In this document: one piece after another, positions 9,532 through 19,158 of the stretch | Layout of the letters: every line of letters starts with the position of its first letter | Numbering within the stretch: position 1 is the stretch's first letter | NCBI RefSeq assembly: GCF_020532555.1 | Contig: NZ_JAJBBR010000013.1 | Coordinates: 106,262 to 170,261 of the forward strand | Origin: Microvirga lenta | GTDB lineage: Bacteria > Pseudomonadota > Alphaproteobacteria > Rhizobiales > Beijerinckiaceae | Length of the DNA stretch: 64,000 nucleotides | Reading direction: 5' to 3' | Made by a program: the position numbers and the translations under genes | The notes under the pieces: generated by a model | Seen by the model: only the letters and a program-made list of their open reading frames with translations | The model's database searches: none | Told to the model about the DNA's origin: nothing

Positions 9532-10698
9532 ATGCCTTGGAGTAACCAAAGCGGCGGCGGCGGCGGCCCATGGGGCCAGCGCGGCGGATCGGGAGGCGGC
9601 GGCAAGAGCCCTTGGGGGTCAGGCGGCCCGCAGGGGAATGGCGCGCCTCCGGACTTGGAGGACATCCTGCGCCGCAGCCAGGACCGTCTCAAGGACTTCC
9701 TGCCCGGCGGCGGGGGCTCCATGGGCAGCAAGGGGCTGGCCATCCTCGTCCTCGGCGTGATCGCCGTCTGGCTGTTGACCGGGTTCTATACGGTCCGGCC
9801 GAACGAGGTCGGCATCAACATGATCTTCGGGCGCTATACTGGCACCACCGGCGAGGGCCTGCGCTACAATCTTCCCTATCCGATCGGCCGCGTCATCAAG
9901 CCGAACGTCACCGAGCAGCAGCGGATCGAGGTGGGTTACCGCTCGACCAGCGGTCAGGCCCGCCCGCGGGACGTGATCGAAGAGAGCCTGATGCTCACGG
10001 GCGACGAGAACATCATCGACATCGATTTCGACGTGGTCTGGCAGGTCAACGCGGCCCGGGCCCAGGATTTCGTCTTCAATCTCCAGAACCCGCAGGGCAC
10101 CATCAAGTCCGTGGCCGAAAGCGCCATGCGCGAGGTGGTCGGCCGCCGCAACATCCAGGCGATCCTCACCACCGAGCAGGCGAGCGTGGCCCAGGAGGTG
10201 CGTCAGATCATGCAGGAGGCTCTGGATGCCTACGGCGCCGGCGTGCTGGTCAACGTGGTGCAGCTCCAGGCGGCTCAGCCTCCGTCCGAGGTGCGTCAGG
10301 CCTTCTTCGACGTCAACGCAGCCCAGCAGGATGCGGTGCGCGTCCAGAACGAGGCCCAGACTTTCGCCAGCCGCGTGGTTCCCGAGGCCCGAGGCGAGGC
10401 TGCCCGTACGGTGCAGCAGGCCGAGGCCTACCGCGAACAGTCCGTGGCCGACGCGTCAGGTCAGGCGGCCCGCTTCCGCCAGGTCTACGAAGAGTACCGC
10501 AAGGCACCCGACGTGATCCGCGAGCGCATGTTCATCGAGACGATGGAGCGGGTTCTCGGCGGCGTCGACAAGATCATCATCGACCCGAACAGCGGACAGG
10601 GGGTCGTTCCCTATCTTCCGCTCAATGAACTACAGAGCCGGCCGCAACAGCCTCAGCCGCAGGCCAATGCGCCGGTCCAGCAAGGAGCGATGCGATGA
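9532..10698 (+). CDS. hflK: Membrane protease regulator HflK
   Basis: HflK is an SPFH/prohibitin-type inner-membrane protein that assembles with HflC around FtsH. The 388-residue protein has a Gly/Pro-rich cytoplasmic N-terminus (residues 1-60), one membrane segment (about 67-85, LAILVLGVIAVWLLTGFY) and the SPFH domain beginning TVRPNEVGINMIFGRY. A periplasmic helical stretch rich in Ala/Glu/Gln and a Gln/Pro tail follow. The stop overlaps the hflC start (ATGA). The gene order hflK-hflC-DUF2065-Do protease is typical of Rhizobiales. Confidence 0.96.
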   Translation: MPWSNQSGGGGGPWGQRGGSGGGGKSPWGSGGPQGNGAPPDLEDILRRSQDRLKDFLPGGGGSMGSKGLAILVLGVIAVWLLTGFYTVRPNEVGINMIFGRYTGTTGEGLRYNLPYPIGRVIKPNVTEQQRIEVGYRSTSGQARPRDVIEESLMLTGDENIIDIDFDVVWQVNAARAQDFVFNLQNPQGTIKSVAESAMREVVGRRNIQAILTTEQASVAQEVRQIMQEALDAYGAGVLVNVVQLQAAQPPSEVRQAFFDVNAAQQDAVRVQNEAQTFASRVVPEARGEAARTVQQAEAYREQSVADASGQAARFRQVYEEYRKAPDVIRERMFIETMERVLGGVDKIIIDPNSGQGVVPYLPLNELQSRPQQPQPQANAPVQQGAMR

Positions 10699-11714
10699 AC
10701 AACTCGACCTTTCGCACCGGTCTCCTGATCCTCCTGGGCCTGGCCCTGATCGTGCTCTACAGCTCGGTCTTCATCGTGCAGCAGACCCAGTATGCCCTGG
10801 TGCTGCGCTTCGGCGCCGTCCAGTCGGAGATCCGCGATCCGGGCCTCCACTTCAAAGTGCCGCTGATCGACAACGTGACCTACTTCGACAAGCGCGTGCT
10901 GGATCTCGACCTGCCGGTTCAGACCCTGCTCTCCGCGGACCGCCAGAACCTGGAGGTCGATGCCTTCACGCGCTATCGGATCATCGATCCGCTCAAGTTC
11001 TATCAGGCCGTCGGCAACATCGCCCTGGCCAACCAGCGGCTCGCGAGCTTCACCAACTCGACCATGCGTAACATCCTGGCGAGCGCCTCCCGCGACGCCA
11101 TCGTCCGCACCGACCGCGCGGACCTGATGAACCGCATTCAGGACGAGGTGAACCGGCAGGCCGCAAGTCTCGGCATCGAAATGATCGACGTGCGTCTCAC
11201 CCGCGTCGATCTGCCCGCGGCGAACAGCCAGGCCGTCTACCAGCGCATGCGCACGGAGCGCGAGCGCGAGGCTGCCGACCTGCGCGCCAACGGTCAGCAG
11301 CAGGCGCAGATGATCCGCGCCCGTGCCGAGCGCGAGGCGACGATCATCCGGGCGGAAGCGAACCGTCAGGCCGAGGAGCTGCGCGGTCAGGGCGACGCGG
11401 ACAAGAACCGCATCCTGGCGGAGGCTTTCGGCCTGGATCCGGACTTCTTCGCCTTCTACCGCTCCATGCAGGCCTACGAGGGGGGGCTGAGGTCGGGCGA
11501 TACACGCCTCGTGCTGAGCCCGAACTCGGAGTTCTTCCGCTACTTCAACACCACCGCCGGAAGGCGGAACGGTGAGGGTGGAACGACAGGCTCGACGCAG
11601 CCGGCCCCTGCTGCTCCGGCTCAGGCACCGGCTTCGCCCGCGCCCATCACGCCAGCTCCGGCCGCAACCGCTCCGGTTGCGCCGGCGCCTCTCCAGCCCG
11701 CTCCAGCCCAGTAA
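10695..11714 (+). CDS. hflC: Membrane protease regulator HflC
   Basis: HflC is the SPFH partner of HflK in the complex that modulates FtsH. The 339-residue protein has one membrane segment (about residues 7-27, GLLILLGLALIVLYSSVFIV). The SPFH domain follows (QTQYALVLRFGAVQSEIRDPGLHFKVPL). A long helical segment holds RMRTEREREAADLRANGQQQAQ, and the C-terminus (after about residue 295) is a low-complexity Ala/Pro tail. It is translationally coupled to hflK. The Ala/Pro tail is longer than in enteric HflC. Confidence 0.96.
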   Translation: MNNSTFRTGLLILLGLALIVLYSSVFIVQQTQYALVLRFGAVQSEIRDPGLHFKVPLIDNVTYFDKRVLDLDLPVQTLLSADRQNLEVDAFTRYRIIDPLKFYQAVGNIALANQRLASFTNSTMRNILASASRDAIVRTDRADLMNRIQDEVNRQAASLGIEMIDVRLTRVDLPAANSQAVYQRMRTEREREAADLRANGQQQAQMIRARAEREATIIRAEANRQAEELRGQGDADKNRILAEAFGLDPDFFAFYRSMQAYEGGLRSGDTRLVLSPNSEFFRYFNTTAGRRNGEGGTTGSTQPAPAAPAQAPASPAPITPAPAATAPVAPAPLQPAPAQ

Positions 11715-11722
11715 GAGTAACG

Positions 11723-11914
11723 ATGCTGGACCTGATTGCAGCCCTCGGCCTCGCTCTTGCGGTCGAGGGCATTCTATTTGCAGCTTTTCCAGACGGCATG
11801 CGGCGGGCCATGTTCGAGGCGGCGCACAGCCCCAGTGACCGGATGCGCCTTGTCGGGATCATCTCCGCCATCTTCGGCATCGGGATCATCTGGATCGTGC
11901 GCCAGTTCGGGTGA
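11723..11914 (+). CDS. DUF2065 small membrane protein
   Basis: This is a 63-residue protein with two hydrophobic segments (LIAALGLALAVEGILFAAF and VGIISAIFGIGIIWIV) joined by a short hydrophilic loop, the DUF2065 pattern. It lies 8 bp after hflC and before the Do-like protease, a conserved position. That suggests a minor role in inner-membrane quality control, but no function is established from sequence. Confidence 0.88.
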   Translation: MLDLIAALGLALAVEGILFAAFPDGMRRAMFEAAHSPSDRMRLVGIISAIFGIGIIWIVRQFG

Positions 11915-11946
11915 GGCGTCAGCCCCGCTTCCGCCGCAATCGACGC

Positions 11947-11976
11947 TTGAATGACGGACCAGACTGACAATCTATG
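11947..11976 (+). promoter_or_regulatory. Candidate promoter of the Do-like protease gene
   Basis: TTGAAT at 11947 and TCTATG at 11971 are spaced 18 bp apart, in the short gap after DUF2065. If it is used, transcription would start near 11983. That supports the 12004 start of the protease rather than the in-frame ATG at 11974. The match is only approximate, and a heat-shock sigma factor could also be involved. Confidence 0.3.
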
Positions 11977-12003
11977 TTCATATTCTCCGAGAGAGGATCA
12001 TCA

Positions 12004-13521
12004 ATGACCCAAGTCATGAGCGCGCCGGTGCTTTCCGAGCCCGCGGTCCAGCAGCGCCTGCTGCGCAGGCTGGCCGCGTCCTGCTTTGCGGTTCTGACCT
12101 TCGTTGCAGCGACCATGCCGCTGCCGGCCCAGGCCCGTTCCGCGCCGGAATCCTTCGCCGATCTGGCTGAGGAGGTCACCGGCGCCGTCGTCAACATCTC
12201 CGCCTCGACCACGGTCGAAGCCCGTAACCGGACCCTGCCGCAACTGCCGCCGGGCACCCCCTTCGAGGACCTCTTCGAGGAGTTCTTCAACAGGCGCGGT
12301 CAGCAGGGCGGTCCCAACGGGGACAGCACCCCCTCGCGCCCGCGCCGCTCCAACTCGCTGGGTTCCGGCTTCGTCATAGATCCCTCGGGGATCGTGGTCA
12401 CGAACAACCATGTGATCGGCGACGCCAATGACATCAGCGTGATCTTCTCCGACGGGACGCGTCTCAAGGCCGAGATCGTCGGCAAGGATTCCAAGATCGA
12501 CCTCGCGGTGCTGAAGGTGAAGTCGGACAAGCCCCTGAAGGCGGTGCGCTTCGGTGACTCCGAGACCATCCGGCCCGGCGATTGGGTCATGGCGATCGGC
12601 AATCCCTTCGGCCTCGGCGGCTCCGTCACGGCGGGCATCGTTTCGGCCCGCGGGCGCAATATCGAGTCCGGCCCCTACGACAACTACATCCAGACCGACG
12701 CCTCCATCAACAAGGGCAATTCGGGCGGGCCGCTCTTCAACATGAACGGCGAGGTGATCGGCATCAACACGGCCATCCTCTCGCCTACCGGCGGCTCCGT
12801 CGGCATCGGCTTCGCGGTTCCGTCCTCGTCGGCCGTGCCGATCATCGAGCAGCTGCGCGAGTTCGGCGAAACCCGCCGCGGCTGGCTCGGCGTCCGCATC
12901 CAGAACGTGGACGATGCCACGGCCGAAGCCCTGAACCTCGGAACGGCGCGCGGCGCGCTGATCGCGGGCGTCGACGAGAAGGGGCCTGCGAAGCCTGCGG
13001 GTCTGGAAGTGGGTGATGTGATCGTCCGCTTCGACGGCAAGGAGGTCAAGGATTCCCGCGACCTGCCCCGCATCGTCTCCTCGACCCCCGTGGGCAAGGA
13101 AGTCGACGTGGTGATCGTCCGCAAGGGCACCGAGGAGACCAAGAAGGTCACTCTCGGACGCCTGGAGGACAGCGAGCAGCAGGCCAGCCTGCAGCAGCCC
13201 TCGACGGAAACCCCCACGGTGACGCGTCAGGCTCTCGGCCTGAACCTGTCCGGCATCACGGAAGAGATGCGCCGCCGCTACAGCCTGAAGGACGACACGA
13301 AGGGCGTGGTGATCACCCGCGTCGACCCGAACTCGGCCGCTTCCGACAAGCGGATCCAGGCCGGCGAGGTGATCGTCGAGGTCAATCAGGAGCCGGTCTC
13401 GTCTCCGGCGGACGTGACCAAGAAGATCGACGACCTCAAGGGGCAGGGCCGCAAGTCCGCGCTCCTGCTCATCGCCAACGCCCAGGGCGAAGTCCGCTTC
13501 GTCGCGCTCTCGATCGAGTAG
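12004..13521 (+). CDS. Do family serine endopeptidase (DegP/HtrA type)
   Basis: This is a periplasmic protease/chaperone of 505 residues. An N-terminal signal peptide (hydrophobic stretch FAVLTFVAATMPLPAQA) is followed by a trypsin-like domain. The triad is His in VTNNHVIGD, Asp in KIDLAVLKV and Ser in NKGNSGGPLFN. Two PDZ domains follow, from about GWLGVRIQNV and ALGLNLSGIT. The ATG at 12004 has GAGAGAGGA six bases upstream and is preferred over the ATG at 11974. It sits behind hflKC, in keeping with envelope proteostasis, and ends before a strong terminator. Confidence 0.95.
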   Translation: MTQVMSAPVLSEPAVQQRLLRRLAASCFAVLTFVAATMPLPAQARSAPESFADLAEEVTGAVVNISASTTVEARNRTLPQLPPGTPFEDLFEEFFNRRGQQGGPNGDSTPSRPRRSNSLGSGFVIDPSGIVVTNNHVIGDANDISVIFSDGTRLKAEIVGKDSKIDLAVLKVKSDKPLKAVRFGDSETIRPGDWVMAIGNPFGLGGSVTAGIVSARGRNIESGPYDNYIQTDASINKGNSGGPLFNMNGEVIGINTAILSPTGGSVGIGFAVPSSSAVPIIEQLREFGETRRGWLGVRIQNVDDATAEALNLGTARGALIAGVDEKGPAKPAGLEVGDVIVRFDGKEVKDSRDLPRIVSSTPVGKEVDVVIVRKGTEETKKVTLGRLEDSEQQASLQQPSTETPTVTRQALGLNLSGITEEMRRRYSLKDDTKGVVITRVDPNSAASDKRIQAGEVIVEVNQEPVSSPADVTKKIDDLKGQGRKSALLLIANAQGEVRFVALSIE

Positions 13522-13544
13522 GGCGCCTAGAAAAGGCAGACATG

Positions 13545-13571
13545 AAAAAGGCGGCCTCGGCCGCCTTTTTT
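13545..13571 (+). terminator. Rho-independent terminator after the Do-like protease
   Basis: The arms GGCGGCC and GGCCGCC form a GC-rich stem with a tight loop. Five A residues flank it on the left and six T residues on the right. It lies 24 bp after the protease stop. The A and T flanks make it potentially bidirectional, but the nearest minus-strand gene ends further right. Confidence 0.85.
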
Positions 13572-13678
13572 GTTGAATGAATGTGGCATGAGGCCGTGGG
13601 CTTGATGCTTGGATCTCGTCCACACCGCGCAATACACCTGTATGGCGATTCTGGGCCCGTGGAACTCTGCAAAGACGA

Positions 13679-13702
13679 GAAGAGGGCCCGGCGGCCCTCT
13701 TC
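13679..13702 (-). terminator. Stem-loop at the 3' end of the RTX gene
   Basis: A perfect 10-bp stem (GAAGAGGGCC/GGCCCTCTTC) with loop CGGC lies 22 bp beyond the RTX stop on the minus strand. Only a short T-rich stretch follows, so termination efficiency is uncertain. Confidence 0.55.
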
Positions 13703-13724
13703 CGTTGAGTCCCTGGATTGAGGA

Positions 13725-16250
13725 TCAGATGATCAGGAAGTCCGTGTGCGACATCGCCGTCAGGTTTTTGCCCAGGATTGCGATCTGCACTGCCGCCTTA
13801 TCGCCGGTTCCATCGGCATCGTAGTAGAGCTTGCCGTTGCGGGCGTTGTAGATGATGCGGTCGCTCTCGTCGTGAGCGGTCGATCCGATCCAGAACGCAT
13901 CCTCCGAGAGCTTGCCCTTCCGGCCCGCGGCCTTGAAGACGGCCTTGGCGAGGTGGATGGTGTCATCCCTCACGGAGAAGTCGGTAATGCGGTCCACGTT
14001 GGAACGGCTGGGCTTGGTGTCGAACACGAAGACGTCCTTTCCGGAGCCGCCAGTGAGCACATCCTTGCCGCCGCCGCCGGACAGGACGTCCTTGCCCTTG
14101 CCGCCGAACAGCCTGTCGGCGCCGGCGCCCCCGTCGAGCGTATCGTTGCCTGCGCCGCCGGTGAGCACATCCTTGCCGCCGCCGCCGGAGAGATCGTCCT
14201 CTCCGACGCCGCCAATGATGGTGTCGTTCTCGCCGCTGCCCGGCGCCGTCTCATCCAGCTCATCCTCGACCTGGATGGCGAAACTCCGGACGATGCTGGC
14301 GCCCTGAGAGTCGGTCACCTGCACCTTGATGCTGTGAGACGCTGCAGCCTCATGGTCGAGCCTTGTCCCGTCCGTCACCACCAGCTCGTCGCCGATGATC
14401 GCGAAGCGCCCCTCCGCGCTGTCGAGCAGGGTGTAGGTCAGCGTGTCGCCCGCGTCCTCGTCCCGGCCGATCAGAAGGCTGACTACGGTGCCGTTCTCGC
14501 TGTTCTCTGCCACCGAGGTGTCCGAGAGGATGATATCGGATGGGGCGTGGTTCTCCGGCGGCGGGGGAGGTGGCGGGTTCTCGCCTTCGCTTTCCGCGAC
14601 ATCGACAGTGATAATCTCGGTCACGGCGGCACCCCTGCTATCTTTGACGAGAATCCTGACCTCATGGTCGGTCTCGGCGTCCAGGCGTGTGGGATCCGCC
14701 ACCAAGAGGCGGTTGCCGCTGATCGCGAAGATGCCGTTGGCGCTATCGGTGATCTCGATGGAGACCGCGTCTCCGTCAGGGTCGGCAATTTCGAAGGTCC
14801 CCACCTCGGCGCCGACAGGACTGTCCTCGCTGATCTCGCGGCCGTTGAAGACGACGGTCGGAGCTTGGTTCTCCGGCGGAGGAGGAGGAGGTGGCGGGGG
14901 CGGGGGCGGGTTCTCCGGCGCATCGATCACGTTAATGGAGAATTCCCGTACCAGATTCCCGCCGCGACCGTCGGACGCCTTGAGGGAAAAGCGGATGGGC
15001 GAGCCTCCCTCGAGGATGACGCCGTCCCGCAGAACGATCTTGTCGCCCTGGATGATGAGAGGACCGCTGTCATCGGTTGGAATGGTGTAGGTGAGAGGAT
15101 CACCGTCCGGATCGAAGCCGAAAATCTGACCCACGACATAACCGCCCGTGGCACCCTCTGGGATATCCGGCGCGTGGAGCCACAGGTCGTTGGGGGCACG
15201 GTTCGGCGGTGGGGGCGGGGTTTCGCCTTCCACGACGTCGATCTCGATGTGCTGGAGCACGATTGCTCCACGGCTGTCCGTCACCCGAACATCAATCTGG
15301 TGATCGGTCTCCGCATTGAGGCGGGACGGGTCCACAACCAGCAGGCGATTGCCCTCGAGCGCGAAAATGCCGTCGGCGTTGTTGGTCAGCTCGATGAACA
15401 CGGCATCGCCGTCAGGATCCGCGATGCTGAAGGTACCAGCATTCGCACCGGCCGGGCTGTCCTCGCTGATTGTATTGGGAGTGAAAATCACGGTCGGAGT
15501 GCGGTTCTCCGGCGGCGGAGGAGGCGGTGGAGGCGGAGCCGGCTCGTCTTCGCGGTTGAGAACCATGATCCAGAAAGCCTGCTCCGTAGAGGCGCCTGCC
15601 GTGTCCGTAACGCGCACGCGCACCTCATGGCTGGGCCCGGTCTCGTGATCGATGAGGCTCCAGTCGGCGACGCGGATGGCGTTCCCTTCCATGTAGAAGC
15701 GGCCGCCGGCATTGTTAACGAGCGTGTAGGTCAGCGCATCGCCATTTTCGTCATGGGCGCGGATCCAGCCGACTACGGGATCGACCGTGGCGCTTCCCTC
15801 CATCACCCTGCCGCCGTCCAGCCGGATGATCTCGGGTGCGAAATTTGCCTCTGGGAGCAACGGCCCGGTCAGTGCGGCTATGACCTGCTGGCGCGTCCAC
15901 ACGGTGCCGTCCGCAAAAACGATCTTCTCGATGTGCGCACCGGTAACGGAGGTGTCGAAATACTGGGCGATGTCGAGATGGGCCGTATGGCCGAACTGGA
16001 TCCGCAGACTGTTGCCGTTCAGCGTAGTCGAGAGGGTCAGTGCGGATGGAAGAGCATCGATGTGAAGAGTATCGATTCCCTCCTCATCGGCGAGCCAATC
16101 ACGCCCGCCGGAGACAGGATCCCAGATATAGGTGTCGTCGCCGGCACCTCCATAAAGCTGGTCGGAGCCTGCGCCCCCATCGAGAATGTCGTTTCCATTG
16201 CCGCCGACGAGGAGGTCGTTTCCGGCGGTACCGTTGATTGGGGTCGGCAT
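13725..16250 (-). CDS. RTX/cadherin-like calcium-binding secreted protein
   Basis: This 841-residue protein opens with RTX-type nonapeptides (GNDLLVGGNGNDILDGG). Several cadherin-like or Ig-like modules of roughly 90-100 residues follow, joined by polyproline linkers of up to 12 Pro. Two modules are close copies of one another (both contain ISEDSP and IADPDGDAV). A C-terminal block of about seven nonapeptides (GGGGKDVLTGGAGNDTLDGG) ends in a serralysin-like secretion region (FVFDTKPSRSNVDRITDFSV). Calcium folding of the repeats and type I secretion are inferred from the family. No ABC/HlyD/TolC genes are adjacent. An AAGGA ribosome site precedes the ATG. It is probably a cell-surface or matrix protein. 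Confidence 0.85.
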   Translation of the reverse strand: MPTPINGTAGNDLLVGGNGNDILDGGAGSDQLYGGAGDDTYIWDPVSGGRDWLADEEGIDTLHIDALPSALTLSTTLNGNSLRIQFGHTAHLDIAQYFDTSVTGAHIEKIVFADGTVWTRQQVIAALTGPLLPEANFAPEIIRLDGGRVMEGSATVDPVVGWIRAHDENGDALTYTLVNNAGGRFYMEGNAIRVADWSLIDHETGPSHEVRVRVTDTAGASTEQAFWIMVLNREDEPAPPPPPPPPPENRTPTVIFTPNTISEDSPAGANAGTFSIADPDGDAVFIELTNNADGIFALEGNRLLVVDPSRLNAETDHQIDVRVTDSRGAIVLQHIEIDVVEGETPPPPPNRAPNDLWLHAPDIPEGATGGYVVGQIFGFDPDGDPLTYTIPTDDSGPLIIQGDKIVLRDGVILEGGSPIRFSLKASDGRGGNLVREFSINVIDAPENPPPPPPPPPPPPENQAPTVVFNGREISEDSPVGAEVGTFEIADPDGDAVSIEITDSANGIFAISGNRLLVADPTRLDAETDHEVRILVKDSRGAAVTEIITVDVAESEGENPPPPPPPENHAPSDIILSDTSVAENSENGTVVSLLIGRDEDAGDTLTYTLLDSAEGRFAIIGDELVVTDGTRLDHEAAASHSIKVQVTDSQGASIVRSFAIQVEDELDETAPGSGENDTIIGGVGEDDLSGGGGKDVLTGGAGNDTLDGGAGADRLFGGKGKDVLSGGGGKDVLTGGSGKDVFVFDTKPSRSNVDRITDFSVRDDTIHLAKAVFKAAGRKGKLSEDAFWIGSTAHDESDRIIYNARNGKLYYDADGTGDKAAVQIAILGKNLTAMSHTDFLII
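14053..14189 (-). repeat. Internal direct repeat in the RTX nonapeptide array
   Basis: Two identical 29-base copies lie at 14053-14081 and 14161-14189, exactly 108 bp apart (four nonapeptides). They encode the same GGGGKDVLT-type repeat unit. Identity at nucleotide level suggests recent duplication or gene conversion within the array. Confidence 0.75.
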
Positions 16251-16356
16251 GGCGCGTTCCTTGAAAGGAAAATACGCCTAACAACTACGTTATCCAGTTT
16301 CATAAAGCAACAAGCTTAACCGTAACCTGTCGATAAACGTCTTTCCCTATAGGAGC

Positions 16357-17274
16357 TTATCGGAGCTCGTTCGTCCGGAGGTCCGCTTCGCCGTACCCCT
16401 GTACATAGAGCAGCGCACTGAGGTCTGCGTGGTCGATGCGGGCATGAGCTGCCGCCGCAACGGCGGGTTTGGCCCGGAACGCTACCCCGAGGCCGGCTTC
16501 TCCCAGCATGGCGAGGTCGTTGGCGCCGTCGCCGACCGCCATGGTCTCCTGCGGCGCCAGGCCGAAGCGGTCGCGCAGCTCGACCAGCGTCGCGAGCTTG
16601 GCCTCGCGGCCGAGGATCGGCTCCTCGACCTGGCCGGCCAGTCTCTCACCCGCGACGATCAGGTGGTTGGAGCGGTGCTCGTGAAAGCCGATCTTCGCGG
16701 CGACCGGCCCCGTGAACAGGGTGAATCCGCCGGAGACGAGGCAGGTATAGGCTCCGTTCGCCCGCATGGTCCGCACCAGGGCGCGTCCGCCCGGGGTGAG
16801 GGTGATGCGGCTGGCGATGATCTCGTCCACCACGCCCACGGGAAGATCCTTCAGCAGGGCCACACGCTCGCGCAAGGCCGGCTCGAAGGCGATCTCGCCG
16901 CGCATGGCGCGCTCGGTGATCTCCGAAACCTCCGCCTTCAGCCCGACGTAATCGGCCAGCTCGTCGATGCACTCCTGCTCGATCATCGTGGAATCCATGT
17001 CCGCCAAGAACAGGCGCTTGCGCCTGTGGTTCAGGGGCTGGACCACGATGTCGATGGGCTGGTCCTGCAGCGCCTCGCGCAGGGCAGCGTCCACGGCCCT
17101 GGCGTCGGCCGGTGCCGTGAGGACCAGATCCGCCGCAATCCCCCTTGCCAGAACGGAGCGTTCCGTCTCTTGTCCGAGCGCCCGTGCGGCCAGGGCGACG
17201 ATGTCGTCCGTCACGGCGGGCTGGAGCGGGTTGGCGACGAGGGTCGCGACGAGGAGGTCGGAGGAGGATGCCAT
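16357..17274 (-). CDS. serB: Phosphoserine phosphatase
   Basis: SerB is a HAD-superfamily enzyme that removes phosphate from O-phosphoserine, the last step of serine synthesis. The nucleophile motif [16 protein letters not shown] starts near residue 92, the [12 protein letters not shown] motif carries the second conserved region, and [11 protein letters not shown] is the Mg-binding third motif. The first 85 residues form the ACT-like N-terminal extension typical of proteobacterial SerB. The length is 305 residues. It diverges from miaA with only 15 bp between the start codons, so their promoters must overlap the coding ends. Confidence 0.95.
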   Translation of the reverse strand: MASSSDLLVATLVANPLQPAVTDDIVALAARALGQETERSVLARGIAADLVLTAPADARAVDAALREALQDQPIDIVVQPLNHRRKRLFLADMDSTMIEQECIDELADYVGLKAEVSEITERAMRGEIAFEPALRERVALLKDLPVGVVDEIIASRITLTPGGRALVRTMRANGAYTCLVSGGFTLFTGPVAAKIGFHEHRSNHLIVAGERLAGQVEEPILGREAKLATLVELRDRFGLAPQETMAVGDGANDLAMLGEAGLGVAFRAKPAVAAAAHARIDHADLSALLYVQGYGEADLRTNELR

Positions 17275-17289
17275 CGTGGGGACCGGAAG

Positions 17290-18222
17290 GTGAGTGAGGT
17301 TCGGATCGGCGCGGTTCTCATTGCAGGGCCGACCGCTTCAGGCAAGTCCGCTCTGGGCATCAAACTGGCGCAGGCCCTGAACGGCGTGGTGATCAACGCC
17401 GATTCCATGCAGGTCTACCGGGATCTGCGCGTCCTCACCGCCCGGCCCACGCCCGAGGAGGAGGCGCAGGCGCCCCACCGCCTCTATGGCCATGTGGATG
17501 CCGCGGTGAACTTCTCCGTCGGGCGGTACGTGGCGGATGCCGTCGCCACCCTGCGGGAGGTGGAGGGACAGGTGCCGATCTTCGTCGGCGGAACCGGTCT
17601 GTACTTCAAGGCCCTGACGGAGGGGCTTTCCGATATTCCCGCCGTCCCGGACGATGTCCGGGATCAGGTGCGGCGGGAGAGCGAAGGCTTGGAGACGCCG
17701 GAGCTCCACCGCCTCCTGATGGAGCGGGACCCGGAGACGGGGCGCACCCTTCGCCCTTCGGACCGGCTGAGGGTGCAGCGTGCGCTCGAGATCTTCGCCG
17801 CCACCGGCCAGCCCCTCGTCTCGTTCCACGGCGCACGCCAGCCCGGGCCGCTGAGCCGGGTGCCGGTGATCAAGGTTTTCCTGGCGCCGGAGCGCGAAGA
17901 CCTGCGCCGGCGCATCGACAGCCGCTTCCTTGCCATGATGGAGCAGGGGGCTCTCGACGAGGTCAAGCGCCTCGGCGAGCGCGGCCTCGACCCCATGCTG
18001 CCCGCCATGCGCGCCCACGGTGTTCCCGGGCTTCTGGCCCACCTGAGGAGAGAGATCGGTCTCGACGAGGCAATCCAGCGGGGGCAGGGGGATACACGGC
18101 GCTATGCGAAGCGCCAGTTCACCTGGTTCCGGCACCAGCTGCCGGACTGGACCTGGGTGGAGCCGGAGCGGGGATATGAGACCGTCCTGTCCCGCCTCAA
18201 TGCCCTCCGAGCCAGCCCGTGA
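17290..18222 (+). CDS. miaA: tRNA dimethylallyltransferase
   Basis: MiaA transfers a dimethylallyl group to N6 of adenosine 37 in tRNAs that read UNN codons. The P-loop [16 protein letters not shown] is at the N-terminus, [19 protein letters not shown] supplies the tRNA and catalytic residues, and [15 protein letters not shown] is the next conserved block. [12 protein letters not shown] is at the C-terminus. The start was set at GTG 17290 because it gives the standard P-loop spacing (310 residues); no good Shine-Dalgarno is seen. The 3' end overlaps the convergent RMD1-family gene by 26 bp. Confidence 0.95.
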   Translation: MSEVRIGAVLIAGPTASGKSALGIKLAQALNGVVINADSMQVYRDLRVLTARPTPEEEAQAPHRLYGHVDAAVNFSVGRYVADAVATLREVEGQVPIFVGGTGLYFKALTEGLSDIPAVPDDVRDQVRRESEGLETPELHRLLMERDPETGRTLRPSDRLRVQRALEIFAATGQPLVSFHGARQPGPLSRVPVIKVFLAPEREDLRRRIDSRFLAMMEQGALDEVKRLGERGLDPMLPAMRAHGVPGLLAHLRREIGLDEAIQRGQGDTRRYAKRQFTWFRHQLPDWTWVEPERGYETVLSRLNALRASP

Positions 18223-19027
18223 ACATCTGGTAGAAGGTGATGAAGATCTCGAACACGATCAGGAGAACGATGATCAGTTCGAGCCGGAGCGAGCGCTCCG
18301 TATCGATGAGGTCGGTAAGGGCCTGGGCCGTATCGCCGATCACCTCGAGCTTCCGGTGGAGCGAAGTGGCGCGTTCCTTCAACTCGTATTCGTCCTCCAG
18401 GCGGGCATAGAGGCGCTCGAGGTCGGGGCGGTCCCAAAGCACGTCGGGCTTCTCCTCCACGGCGACGCGGCCGGACACCCGCTGCCGGACGAGAAGGGCA
18501 TGGCCCACATGCTTCACGATCTCGCGCCGTCCGCCGGGGCGGCGGCCCTTTTCGGCCAGATGGCGCGCGAAGGGCTCCATGACGTCGAAGACGGCGGCGG
18601 CCTCCTTTTCGTCGCGGGCCAGGGAGACGCTCTTGGAGAGCGCATCGGCGATCACGATGAGGCGCTCTGTGGAAAGCGTCCTGAGATAGATCGGCCCGCC
18701 CGGAGGGATCTGGTCGTCCTTGTCGGGCGAGAGCTCGATGATGGCCGTCTCCTCCTCGCGCCGGGCGAATTCGCCGGTGATGCGCTGGCGCAGGCTGCGG
18801 ATCACGTCGTCCTCCTCCAGGGGGGTGAGGCCGACGAGGACGATGGCGCCGAAGCGGAACAGGGCCACGAACCCTTCCTGCCCGGCCCGGAAGGCGATGG
18901 GGGTGGAGGAGAGGAGGTCGCTGCGCTCCAGTCCCGCCACGTCGAGCCGGTCACCGAGCAGCAGCGCCCGGGCCGTCAGGCGCGAGCCGGTCATGGAAAT
19001 GCCGGCCGATGATACAGTCGCGTTCAT
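18197..19027 (-). CDS. RMD1/DUF155 family membrane protein
   Basis: This 276-residue protein is mostly soluble and ends in one hydrophobic segment ([21 protein letters not shown]), the layout of the RMD1/DUF155 family. Conserved features include [16 protein letters not shown] and the acidic stretch [17 protein letters not shown]. Fungal RMD1 relatives are linked to meiosis and mitochondria. The bacterial role is not established, and membrane anchoring through the C-terminal helix is inferred. The 3' end overlaps miaA by 26 bp on the opposite strand. Confidence 0.82.
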   Translation of the reverse strand: MNATVSSAGISMTGSRLTARALLLGDRLDVAGLERSDLLSSTPIAFRAGQEGFVALFRFGAIVLVGLTPLEEDDVIRSLRQRITGEFARREEETAIIELSPDKDDQIPPGGPIYLRTLSTERLIVIADALSKSVSLARDEKEAAAVFDVMEPFARHLAEKGRRPGGRREIVKHVGHALLVRQRVSGRVAVEEKPDVLWDRPDLERLYARLEDEYELKERATSLHRKLEVIGDTAQALTDLIDTERSLRLELIIVLLIVFEIFITFYQMFTGWLGGH

Positions 19028-19158
19028 GACAATCTTGATCGAAATCCACCTAGACTAGAGTAGAAGCTGGGCCATTCATCGCAAAAATCGACCCCGCTTG
19101 ACCGAATGAGTCACATCGTTTAGCGTCAACGCAACTTTTGAAACGAGTGTCGCAACAA

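Noticed and set aside
11974..12003. ATG at 11974 as the start of the Do-like protease
   Set aside because: The ATG at 12004 has a well-placed GAGAGAGGA site and gives a normal signal peptide; the candidate -10 element overlaps the earlier ATG.
14560..15540. Recurring G-rich tracts that could look like a repeat array
   Set aside because: They encode the polyproline linkers of the RTX protein on the minus strand; spacing is irregular and there are no spacers, so they are not CRISPR.
13746..16319. 857-codon plus-strand frame antisense to the RTX gene
   Set aside because: It mirrors the repetitive minus-strand gene; composition is Arg/Val/Gly-rich without domains, and the minus strand has clear RTX and cadherin-like motifs plus a ribosome site.
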